IMG/VR virus record: IMGVR_UViG_3300021076_000071
Span: 1-22,761 of that record
DNA: 22,761 bases
Strand: one strand, 5' to 3'
Source: a virus
The notes under the pieces were generated by a model. That model worked only from the letters and a program-made list of their open reading frames with translations, was not told the origin of the DNA and ran no database searches. The position numbers and the translations under genes are program-made. Below, one piece after another: positions 14,342-21,099 of the stretch (positions are counted from its first letter, which is position 1; each line of letters begins with the position of its first letter).

Positions 14342-14651
14342 TTTCGCTCTCCCCTGTTTTGATGTTAGCAAAAACTTCTTTCAAATTGGTTAATTCGTTT
14401 ACTGGTGTTTTTAATTCCTCTATAACTTGTTTAATTTCTTCAGCTTGCTCTTCATCCGGTTCAAATAATTTAGATAAACGATTACCAAACATTCCAATAA
14501 TCATTAAAAGTATTTCAGCACGTTCTTTTCCTGTTGCTGATAACCATAAACTTATCATCGAAGATTTGAATCTACTGGTATTTTCCGAGCGCATATCATC
14601 GGCCATGCGATTAAAGCGGCCCTGATGTTGTTTCAATCCTGTAATTGGCAT
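14325..14651 (-). CDS. Hypothetical helical protein (108 aa)
   Basis: A helical protein starting MPITGLKQHQGRFNRMADDM with a strong GAGGAG site seven bases before the ATG. A central segment, SSMISLWLSATGKERAEILL, is moderately hydrophobic but not long enough to call a membrane span with confidence. The C-terminal half is acidic (FEPDEEQAEEIKQVIEELK) and probably coiled coil. It lies 17 bases after the JAMM protease gene. No family is recognised. Confidence 0.75.
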   Translation of the reverse strand: MPITGLKQHQGRFNRMADDMRSENTSRFKSSMISLWLSATGKERAEILLMIIGMFGNRLSKLFEPDEEQAEEIKQVIEELKTPVNELTNLKEVFANIKTGESENAIGV

Positions 14652-14668
14652 CTTTCTCCTCTGAAAGA

Positions 14669-15088
14669 TTAATTATAATTGATTTTACAAGGCAACGCGC
14701 TAGTAGGAGTCCAAAAACGTACTCTTGTCTTTCCTTTAAGAATAGAGCATATTCCACAAATTACTTGTTGCTGTGTAATAGCGGCTTTATAATCCTGACC
14801 ACTCATCACTGCATCCCAATTTGGATGTGAGTGTATGTCACCAATTATAGTCTTGCCTTGTTTTTCAATTTTATCTTTTAATTTTGTATACTCTTCGCTT
14901 GTCCAAGCTACTATATTTTCGGATTGATCTGCATATTCTTTAGTATATAAAAAATCTGTTATTTCTACTGTATCTACTGAAATAATATGTCCAGCAAGAT
15001 ACGCTTGAATCTCCAATGGGGATGCCTTTCTTGCTAATTTTCTAAAATAATTCAAGGCATGTTTGTTAACCTTAACTTTTGAGAACAT
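14669..15088 (-). CDS. Stand-alone JAMM (JAB/MPN) metalloprotease-like protein
   Basis: The 139-residue protein has a complete JAMM zinc site: H86-S-H88, seven residues, S96, two residues, D99 (in IHSHPNWDAVMSGQD). An upstream Glu in SPLEIQAYLAG (E26) matches the catalytic Glu. JAMM enzymes cleave isopeptide or peptide bonds next to ubiquitin-like tails. In many tailed phages the domain is fused to NlpC/P60 in tail assembly protein K, but here it is alone, with no NlpC/P60 part. It sits after the fibre-like genes and a leader with strong hairpins. A tail-assembly protease or an enzyme acting on a host ubiquitin-like conjugation or defence system are the main options. The ribosome binding site (GGGG) is weak. 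Confidence 0.85.
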   Translation of the reverse strand: MFSKVKVNKHALNYFRKLARKASPLEIQAYLAGHIISVDTVEITDFLYTKEYADQSENIVAWTSEEYTKLKDKIEKQGKTIIGDIHSHPNWDAVMSGQDYKAAITQQQVICGICSILKGKTRVRFWTPTSALPCKINYN

Positions 15089-15217
15089 CAGTTACCCCGG
15101 TCTTCCTTATTATATTCTCCGTGTACGTGGGAGTGCCGATGGACACCCCCACTAAGATTGGCGGTTTTCCCGCCATAGCAGCGCTATTATTTACTATAAG
15201 TATGGCTGCGCTAAAAC
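15089..15217 (-). other. Leader with tandem strong hairpins upstream of the JAMM gene
   Basis: On the minus-strand transcript three stems follow each other: AGCGC/GCGCT (15212-15180), TGGCGG/CCGCCA with a 5-nt loop (15175-15159), and the 9-bp GTGGGGGTG/CACTCCCAC with one G-U pair (15152-15127). None is followed by a U-run, so they are not simple terminators. An alternative GCCATA/TATGGC pairing competes with the first stem. It may be a processing, attenuation or translational control element at the border between fibre genes and the next block. Confidence 0.6.
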
Positions 15218-15865
15218 TTATGAACTAGGCCAAGCGATAAAATTGTAAGTATCCGTTGTTCCAACACTATTAGTAATTGTAATAGATGAACCAGTAACAG
15301 TTAATACCGTATGAACATCGTTAGCAGCACTTGTAATATCTCTAACAATCACAATAGGAGGATGTGCCCATGCTCCAGAACTAGGGCCATTTTGAAATGT
15401 ATACGTTCCAGTTCCACCGACTAATGTAATGGTACCGGCATTGTCAGTAGCAGAAGAAGATTGGATACCAACAGTAGAATCTATAGTAGAGTCAAACTCA
15501 ATTGCCTCTGTTTCTGAATAAATCACAACTAGGCCTACTGCACCTAGTTGCAGCCCGTTAGCGCCATTAGCAAAAACTGCCACACCTGACGTAGAACCAC
15601 CATCTTGAACAGTGAGCCAACCGGGAGTTGTGATACCTGCGTCAATAGTGGAATCTTCTAACGAACCGGCTCCTGAGGCAACTGGAACATAACCTGTAGT
15701 TAAATCTCCAGTAATTTCACCAGATGTTTCTACTTCCTGCCAACCTTCGCCAAACGACAAATACAATTGTTTATTTACAACATCAACGCCCAATGAAGGC
15801 GACTGTGCTGTACCGGGCGCTGCCACATCTCTTGGTGGACCTTGAAATATGCTATCAAATGCCAT
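15218..15865 (-). CDS. Fibre-like virion protein with shared anchor module (215 aa)
   Basis: The first 50 residues (MAFDSIFQGPPRDVAAPGTA, then LGVDVVNKQLYLSFGEGWQE) are nearly the same as those of the next gene at 15881, and related to the protein at 2306. The rest is Thr/Ser/Gly-rich and all-beta, with a spacer (TGYVPVASGAGSLEDSTIDAG) and a C-terminal domain ending TITNSVGTTDTYNFIAWPSS. This fits a short fibre or decoration protein, with the head anchoring it to the particle and the tail facing out. An AGGAG site precedes the start. The pair at 15218 and 15881 looks like an anchor duplication with different tips. Confidence 0.8.
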   Translation of the reverse strand: MAFDSIFQGPPRDVAAPGTAQSPSLGVDVVNKQLYLSFGEGWQEVETSGEITGDLTTGYVPVASGAGSLEDSTIDAGITTPGWLTVQDGGSTSGVAVFANGANGLQLGAVGLVVIYSETEAIEFDSTIDSTVGIQSSSATDNAGTITLVGGTGTYTFQNGPSSGAWAHPPIVIVRDITSAANDVHTVLTVTGSSITITNSVGTTDTYNFIAWPSS

Positions 15866-15880
15866 TACTACTCCTATTAA

Positions 15881-17014
15881 TTAACCTATTAACCATATAC
15901 TGCCGTCGCTATACACCGGAACTTTATGTGTACCGCCACCTGTGTAGGCTGCACCAAAATTACCTGAAGCGGTTAATGTAGAATCACTTACAAAAGCTCT
16001 TGCTCCGACTCCGACTGTTGCAGCAGAAGGCAATGCTGTGCCGCCCGTTGCTTGATATATAATTCCAGCTTTAGTATATGGAACAGTTAAAGGACCAGCC
16101 AGTACAGCCGAATCATCATAACCATCAAGCCATAAAATCTGATTGTAATCTAAATCCCAAAATCCATAACCATATTGCTGTGGTCCTGTAGGCGGGGATG
16201 TTGACGTTGCATTCATTTCCCAATGCCAACCACTTCCTACATTGTAGCACATTGTTCCAGAGCCGCCCGCATTTGCGGGTCCATTGACTCCATATAAATC
16301 ATTGTTGATACTAAAATCCGCTATTTGTGGGAAACATGCAAATGATCCACTTGTATCTGTACCGGAAGAAGGAATGCTAGGTATTGGAACTGATACTGTA
16401 GAAGTAATCTGAAATGATGTAGGTGTAGGTATAGCACTTACAGTAAATAGATTGTTGCCTACGCCGTTCAAAACTGCATTATAATTTAATGGAGCAAGGC
16501 TTCCTGAATAGCCGAAAAATATCATAGTCTGGTTTAAAAGCAAACTATGAGGTATTTTTGTCGTAACCGTTAATACTCCACCTGAATACGTGTAACTTGA
16601 TATATTGTTAGCAGTAAAAGGATAAGTATTGTTTATCGCAAACTGCATATCATTATATAGCAGTGGAGGCATTGGTGCAGACCAAGCAAGAATTGTTGTT
16701 GGACTATCACCACCCGGATCAAACATCGCAAGGGCTGCGCGGGGCGTATTACCATCCGTGCTTGCTGGAAACACTAATCCATCTGGGCCTACACATACGT
16801 TCCCGTCAAATGTGGCGTTTCCGTTTACGGTTAAGTCACCGCTTACATCTAAATCACCGGGAACTACACTACTTGCTTCTATTTCTTGCCAGCCTTGGCC
16901 GGACGAAATGTACAAATTTCTATTTACAACGTCTACGCCCAATGAGGGCGATTGTGCTGTGCCGGGTGCCGCTGTGTCACTGGGCGGTCCTTGAAATACT
17001 GAATCAAATGCCAT
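15881..17014 (-). CDS. Fibre-like virion protein with shared anchor and C-terminal YSDG domain (377 aa)
   Basis: The N-terminal module (about 1-52) is the same anchor as in the gene at 15218. A short NGNATFDGNV segment follows, then a large beta-rich middle (about 100-300) including a module with the pattern LTVTTKIPHSLLLNQTM. The C-terminus has GARAFVSDSTLTASGNFGAA and ends HKVPVYSDGSIWLIG, an end found in many phage fibre and appendage proteins. This is the best receptor-binding or surface-fibre candidate in the window. The start overlaps the 55-aa gene by 11 bases and has only a weak GGAAAAAG site, which suggests coupled translation. Confidence 0.82.
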   Translation of the reverse strand: MAFDSVFQGPPSDTAAPGTAQSPSLGVDVVNRNLYISSGQGWQEIEASSVVPGDLDVSGDLTVNGNATFDGNVCVGPDGLVFPASTDGNTPRAALAMFDPGGDSPTTILAWSAPMPPLLYNDMQFAINNTYPFTANNISSYTYSGGVLTVTTKIPHSLLLNQTMIFFGYSGSLAPLNYNAVLNGVGNNLFTVSAIPTPTSFQITSTVSVPIPSIPSSGTDTSGSFACFPQIADFSINNDLYGVNGPANAGGSGTMCYNVGSGWHWEMNATSTSPPTGPQQYGYGFWDLDYNQILWLDGYDDSAVLAGPLTVPYTKAGIIYQATGGTALPSAATVGVGARAFVSDSTLTASGNFGAAYTGGGTHKVPVYSDGSIWLIG

Positions 17015-17171
17015 TATCTTTTTCCAATAATAAATCTTTTTTAATTTCTTCTTTGTCTGCTTCTTCTACTGGTATCAATGTAACAGAGTTATTTGTAAAT
17101 ACATTCTTCCTGATTGCTTCATCTCTGTCTAATCCACGAAGATTGCTTATACAGTTTGACGCTTTAAGCAT
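17004..17171 (-). CDS. Small acidic/basic helical protein (55 aa)
   Basis: The frame starts at ATG 17171, after an AGGAAA site, and ends TGA at 17006-17004, overlapping the next gene by 11 bases. It starts just two bases past the stop of the gene at 17173. The product begins MLKASNCISNLRGLDRDEAI and ends with a Glu/Lys-rich helix. It fills an otherwise empty gap, with a binding site and overlaps typical of this gene cluster, so I think it is real. No family is recognised. Confidence 0.7.
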   Translation of the reverse strand: MLKASNCISNLRGLDRDEAIRKNVFTNNSVTLIPVEEADKEEIKKDLLLEKDNGI

Positions 17172-17172
17172 T

Positions 17173-17448
17173 TTAATTTCCTAAGAACGATAGAACATCA
17201 TTCATTGTGCCCGTAATCCATAATTGATTTGTATTGCTGCCTGAGAATGGAGCTTGTTGCCCTGCTCCTAAGATAAAACCTGTAGAAGAGGTTACTGCTG
17301 GATTGGGACTAATTTCAATAGATGCTGAATTTCCAGACTTAGCTGCTAATGTTCCACCATTCTGTAAAATATGAGCAGGGAGTTGTTGTGGTGTAGCACT
17401 TGCTGCAACAGTTACTTGAAACGCAACGGAATTACCGACTGATGGCAT
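17173..17448 (-). CDS. Small structural-type beta protein (91 aa)
   Basis: The first gene of the leftward late cluster. The product is Ala/Ser/Gly/Asn-rich with few charges (FQVTVAASATPQQLPAHILQ, then SASIEISPNPAVTSSTGFIL and NQLWITGTMNDVLSFLG). It looks like a small beta-sandwich. I recognise the pattern as a small unnamed phage protein that tends to lie near fibre or head genes. A TGGAG site lies six bases before the ATG, directly after a terminator-like hairpin, so its expression may depend on read-through. Confidence 0.8.
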   Translation of the reverse strand: MPSVGNSVAFQVTVAASATPQQLPAHILQNGGTLAAKSGNSASIEISPNPAVTSSTGFILGAGQQAPFSGSNTNQLWITGTMNDVLSFLGN

Positions 17449-17459
17449 TTTGACTCCAG

Positions 17460-17492
17460 AAAAAGCAAAAGGGACCAGATTATTCCAGTCCC
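17460..17492 (-). terminator. Terminator-like hairpin in the late leader (possible attenuator)
   Basis: On the minus-strand RNA, GGGACTGG and CTGGTCCC pair (8 bp with two G-U pairs) around an AATAAT loop, followed at once by TTTTGCTTTTT. This is the form of an intrinsic terminator, but it lies only about 12 bases before the first late ATG and inside the leader. It may stop early transcription until an antitermination event, or hold back the adjacent ribosome binding site. Confidence 0.6.
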
Positions 17493-17629
17493 TTCTTCTC
17501 CATATGTTATTGAATAATTGGACCGGCTAACGTCTTTCTCTCCGACTCAATTAGCAATTATTCAAATTTCAGGACGCCACAACGACAGACGAATCTGCCG
17601 TGGAGGAGGTGTGACGCCCTTTTCCCTTG
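17493..17629 (-). other. Structured leader upstream of the late cluster
   Basis: On the minus strand an 11-base perfect inverted repeat (17555-17565 with 17510-17520) encloses a further GCTAA/TTAGC stem (17555-17551 with 17530-17526), making a long hairpin with one 6-nt bulge and a loop containing GGAGAGAAA. Upstream is CGGCAGA-TTCG-TCTGTCG (17600-17583), a 7-bp stem with a UUCG loop, and before it ACCTCCTCCA (17610-17601), which could pair with GGAGG ribosome-binding sequences. Together these suggest a regulated RNA leader. Confidence 0.6.
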
Positions 17630-17635
17630 TTTAAC

Positions 17636-17665
17636 CTTATACTACCATTTTACCACAGGTGTCAA
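17636..17665 (-). promoter_or_regulatory. Sigma-70 type promoter for the late cluster (proximal)
   Basis: On the minus strand a perfect -35 TTGACA (17665-17660), an 18-base spacer and -10 TATAAG (17641-17636, five of six). Transcription would start near 17629 and give a leader of about 180 nt to the gene at 17448. It lies about 590 bases downstream of a second, stronger minus promoter. Confidence 0.65.
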
Positions 17666-17726
17666 TAGTAAATAAACCGTTTGTTATCAACATAACAATA
17701 TTGTAACATGCTGATTCTATTTGATA

Positions 17727-17760
17727 TATAAAATAGACATTTATTGTAAACTATTTTATA
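17727..17760. repeat. Perfect 10-base inverted repeat in an AT-rich tract
   Basis: TATAAAATAG (17727-17736) and CTATTTTATA (17751-17760) are exact complements with 14 bases between. The surrounding 17666-17800 is very AT-rich, with a further overlapping CTATTT/AAATAG pair. Candidates are a melting region of a replication origin or an operator. No iterons are obvious. The stretch has no gene. Confidence 0.5.
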
Positions 17761-17910
17761 ATTATTTTTATCTATCTTATATTAATCTATAATCGTTTCA
17801 GGTGGAGAAGAGAAAGTATCTCCTTGACCCTACCAGTGAAAGTATAGAGTAGATAAGTTACTTATTAGATTTGTGGATGTAAAGTTATTAATTGTTTCAG
17901 TCTGGAGTTA

Positions 17911-18154
17911 GAGATTCTAATTCTTGGTCAATACCAGCGTATTAGTTACGCCCTGCGGGGTTCTTTCAGAAACGGCATCATGTAGATTGTACGGTATACA
18001 TGGGTCCGGGTTGTTTACGCATCCATCTGAAATGGTTTCCTGTATAACTACATCCACCTAGTTATACCTCAGTCCCTGTCTAATCAGGGAGCCGCAACCA
18101 CCTACCATTTGCGGTTGAATTTGAATAAATAAGGAGTCACCCTTTATTTTTCAA
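17911..18154 (-). ncRNA. Array of seven hairpins in the divergent region (candidate regulatory RNA)
   Basis: Within 245 bases these perfect stems follow each other (plus coordinates): TTAGA/TCTAA near 17917-17930, GCGTA/TACGC 17937-17951, TTTCAGA/TCTGAAA 17964-18032 enclosing CATGTA/TACATG, TATAACTA/TAGTTATA 18043-18066, TCCCTG/CAGGGA 18073-18090, CCGCAA/TTGCGG 18092-18114, and an AT-rich stem 18121-18154. No protein is encoded. A consensus minus promoter at 18222-18250 would transcribe the whole array leftwards, so I assign the minus strand. On that strand two loops share TAGGTGG. It matches no RNA family I know. Confidence 0.5.
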
Positions 18155-18221
18155 CAAGTTAAGGTTAAAATGGGCGATAGAGTACACCAAGGCCCATCGA
18201 GTATTATCTTATACAAACGCC

Positions 18222-18250
18222 ATTATATCAAAGAACGAGTTGTTTGTCAA
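18222..18250 (-). promoter_or_regulatory. Consensus leftward promoter
   Basis: On the minus strand TTGACA (18250-18245), a 17-base spacer and TATAAT (18227-18222), a full match to the sigma-70 consensus. Start of transcription is expected near 18215. The RNA would run through the hairpin array and AT-rich tract towards the late genes. Its -35 box lies 25 bases from the -35 box of the rightward promoter. Confidence 0.85.
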
Positions 18251-18275
18251 GTAAAATCGCAAAAAAACTTTCAAG

Positions 18276-18304
18276 TTGACAAAAATTCTTTTCTGTAGTA
18301 TAAT
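18276..18304 (+). promoter_or_regulatory. Consensus rightward promoter for the DNA polymerase gene
   Basis: TTGACA (18276-18281), 17 bases, TATAAT (18299-18304), a full consensus match. The expected start point (18311-18313) coincides with the polymerase ATG at 18313, so the mRNA would have almost no leader. Confidence 0.87.
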
Positions 18305-18312
18305 CTGACTCA

Positions 18313-21099
18313 ATGATTATAAAGGAAAGAGAACTTAAACCGATTGTCTTAAATCCACCACCAAACATCATCAAGGTATTAGATGATGCTGGTGTCGAAA
18401 AGTTGCTTGAATTTTTAGAGAATAATAAAGAAGTAGGTTTCGATATTGAAACTTCTCTACATAAAGACTTTTGGTTTCGCAGAGTTAGAACAATCCAGTT
18501 CGGCAACAATAACGTTCAATATGTTATTGATGTAAAAGCCTTCTGCAACAATAACTCTGATCTTTTATTTAATTGTCAAGGAGAATACGGTAAGAGTTTA
18601 TTTAAGTCACCTAGATTAAAAGAATTATTAGGAAAACTGGAACCTTACTTATGCTCAAATAAAATTACCAAAGTTGGTGTGAACCTTGGGTTCGAATATC
18701 TCTGCTTCTATTGGTCATTTGGTCTACGTATATGGGGTCTATACGATTGCATGTTGGCAGAAAAGTGTATCTATGCAGGAATGAGCGGCAAAGCATCACT
18801 TAAAAATTACGATTTCTATGCCATGGAATCAATGGTCGAGCGTTACTTTGGATTCTTAATTGACAAAGAACTGCAAACATCGTTTAATCTAGATGATGAA
18901 ATTTCAAATGCACAATATGAATACGCCGCACTTGATACACGCATTCCGCTTGCGATTAAAATTATGCAAACGATCATTGCCTCTGGTGAGACACCCGCAA
19001 GCTTGAGAAAAAAAGGAAAGCACAGTATTGCAGAACATTTTGATTATCTAGACAGTATACTTTTTGGAGATGTACTACACGAACCGATTAGAATTGAAAA
19101 CGAAGCCATCGGTGCATTTCAAGATATGCACCTTCATGGGGAGCGTGTTGATACTGTTAAGTGGTTAGCTCGTGTTGAAAAAGCTGAAAAAGGATTGGTA
19201 GAAGTACTGCACAAATTAGATGAAGTCTTTGTTCCAATTGTGGGATCGAAGAATGAAGCAATCGATGAAGCAAAGATTGAAGATTTGGAACAACATTGGA
19301 AATTACTAACTGCCCCATCGTTCGCAGAATTAGAGTTAAAGTTAGAAGTAAAAGGGCTGAGTAAATGGGTAAAAAATAATCCATTTCAGTTTGATGGAAT
19401 TGTCGAAAAACAGGATTATCTTTCCGAAAGATTGAAACAATTGACAGAGTTAGAAACTTTGCGTAAAGCTGAAAAAGAATTACTTAAAAAAGAATGCAGC
19501 GAATTAAAAAAGAAACGCACCAAGATTAACAACCTGAAAGAAAAGTGTGAAGGTGAGGCACTGATTAACTATAGCTCAGATGCCCAATTGCTTGTAGTTT
19601 TAAAAGAAAATTTTCCAAAGCTTAAAAAATTAGACTGTCTGGATGATGAAACTTTAGAAGAGTATGAAAATGTTCCTGTGATGAAACTGATTCGTGAATA
19701 TCATGGATTAGCAAAGGAAATCGGAACATACGGAACTGCATGGGCGCAAAAGTGGAGTACCCACCCGTGCAAGGAAGAAGGCTGGCTACACCCTCAAGAC
19801 GGCAGATTACATCCGAACTATAATCAATATGATGCTGACACAGGGCGTAGCAGTTCTTCACAACCTAATGGTCAGAATCTACCCCAAGGCGAAGAGACAA
19901 GAAGTTGCTTCATCGCTGACCCACCTAACGAAGATATTAGAATTAGTAATTGTTGCAATGCAGAAACAGAATATACACCACCGTTCGATTATGCAACTTG
20001 TAAGCAGTGTGGAAATTTATGTAACACACACGCAGAAGAATATGAAATTGTCACAGCCGATATGTCGGGCGCAGAACTTCGTATTATTGCAGAAGATTCT
20101 GGCGATCCAGTTTGGATTCTAGCTTTTGCTAAAGGTGAGGATGTTCACTCAGTAGGAACAGAACTTTTGTATGAAGATATTTGGCTCAACGAAACATTGC
20201 GTTCAATTTTCCATCCTGATAAATGGACATTACAAGATTGTAAAGACGAAGTAGTTCTTGAAATTGACAAAGGCGGTGGTAAAGTAAAGAAGATTGGGCC
20301 GTGTGCATATTATGCGTATAAGGATAACGGAGAATTAGCACATCATAAATGCGACTGTCCGATGCACAAAGAGCGCCGTGACCATAACAAAGCTACTAAC
20401 TTCTTGCTGGCTTATGGCGGCGGTGCGCCCACACTGGCTAAAAGAATTAAGCAACCGTTGAAAGTTGCAAAACATCTAATGGCTTTGCATGAAGAGAAAA
20501 ACCCGAAAATTTGGGCCTATCTCAAGAAGTCTGGTGAAAAAGCTGGCCGAGAGTTTAAAGCATTTGATTTATATGGACGTAGGCGGTTACTTCCAGAACC
20601 AACATACGAACGTGCAACTGAAAATTGTAAGGAATATAATGAACAAAAATTAAGGCTTTCAGAAGCAGATATAGCAATGAACATTAATGCGTTCATTCTT
20701 GCTAAAGGAAGAAAACCAACTGCTGATGAAAAATTTGAATTGACGCATCGTAAGCCTACAGCTAGTGAAATTGGACAAAGTTATTATCAAATGTCTAACA
20801 GTATCGAGCGTCAGGGCAAGAATATGCGGATTCAAGGCACCAACGCATCCATAGCGAAGATTGCAATGGGATGCGGTTATGATCCTGATGGTAAACCGTT
20901 CTTGTGGCACACTTTACCATTATATAGAGCAAAACTAATCAAATTCGTACACGATGAACTGGTCGTTCAATGCCCAAAACAATATTCAAAGCAAGTTGCT
21001 GCGTTAATTGGTGATGCGTTCAAAAGGGCGGCGGCAATCAAAATGAAACAAGTTATTATGGAATTTGATTATAATATAGCGGCGTATTGGAGCAAATAA
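18313..21099 (+). CDS. DNA polymerase, family A (3'-5' exonuclease plus polymerase)
   Basis: The 928-residue protein has an exonuclease domain with Exo I FDIETS (43-48), Exo II VGVNLGFEY (121-129) and Exo III YAALDTR (204-210). After a long helical region comes the polymerase domain: DTGRSSSSQPNGQNLP (509-524), motif A TADMSGAELR with D583, motif B around KATNFLLAYGG (K693, Y701), RQGKNMRIQGTNASIAK (833-849) and motif C VHDELV with D881. There is no 5'-3' exonuclease domain. It replicates the phage genome. Two Cys-rich inserts stand out: C547/C548/C563/C566/C570 just before motif A, and C643/C664/C680/C682 between motifs A and B. ATG 18313 has no ribosome binding site upstream and lies at the likely transcript start. 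Confidence 0.96.
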   Translation: MIIKERELKPIVLNPPPNIIKVLDDAGVEKLLEFLENNKEVGFDIETSLHKDFWFRRVRTIQFGNNNVQYVIDVKAFCNNNSDLLFNCQGEYGKSLFKSPRLKELLGKLEPYLCSNKITKVGVNLGFEYLCFYWSFGLRIWGLYDCMLAEKCIYAGMSGKASLKNYDFYAMESMVERYFGFLIDKELQTSFNLDDEISNAQYEYAALDTRIPLAIKIMQTIIASGETPASLRKKGKHSIAEHFDYLDSILFGDVLHEPIRIENEAIGAFQDMHLHGERVDTVKWLARVEKAEKGLVEVLHKLDEVFVPIVGSKNEAIDEAKIEDLEQHWKLLTAPSFAELELKLEVKGLSKWVKNNPFQFDGIVEKQDYLSERLKQLTELETLRKAEKELLKKECSELKKKRTKINNLKEKCEGEALINYSSDAQLLVVLKENFPKLKKLDCLDDETLEEYENVPVMKLIREYHGLAKEIGTYGTAWAQKWSTHPCKEEGWLHPQDGRLHPNYNQYDADTGRSSSSQPNGQNLPQGEETRSCFIADPPNEDIRISNCCNAETEYTPPFDYATCKQCGNLCNTHAEEYEIVTADMSGAELRIIAEDSGDPVWILAFAKGEDVHSVGTELLYEDIWLNETLRSIFHPDKWTLQDCKDEVVLEIDKGGGKVKKIGPCAYYAYKDNGELAHHKCDCPMHKERRDHNKATNFLLAYGGGAPTLAKRIKQPLKVAKHLMALHEEKNPKIWAYLKKSGEKAGREFKAFDLYGRRRLLPEPTYERATENCKEYNEQKLRLSEADIAMNINAFILAKGRKPTADEKFELTHRKPTASEIGQSYYQMSNSIERQGKNMRIQGTNASIAKIAMGCGYDPDGKPFLWHTLPLYRAKLIKFVHDELVVQCPKQYSKQVAALIGDAFKRAAAIKMKQVIMEFDYNIAAYWSK

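Noticed and set aside
1219-17535. ACGTCT found in four of the long leaders (1219, 3971, 6243, 17530) as a common regulatory box
   Set aside because: The same six bases occur many times inside coding regions (for example 5889, 10204, 16931), and the distance to the ribosome binding site differs, so it is not specific.
18121-18154. AT-rich stem at the end of the hairpin array as an intrinsic terminator
   Set aside because: No U-run follows on either strand (CAAGTT on plus, ATTCAACC on minus) and the stem has a bulge and weak AT pairs.
18170-18298. Plus-strand open frame of 42 codons with AAGG upstream, before the polymerase gene
   Set aside because: It overlaps both divergent promoters and the hairpin nearest the leftward start, has no good promoter of its own, and its product looks like no protein. 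I treat it as chance, though it cannot be fully excluded.
18313-21099. Several open frames of 75-97 codons inside the polymerase gene on both strands
   Set aside because: They are frame shadows: no ribosome binding sites, biased composition, and they lie across conserved polymerase motifs.
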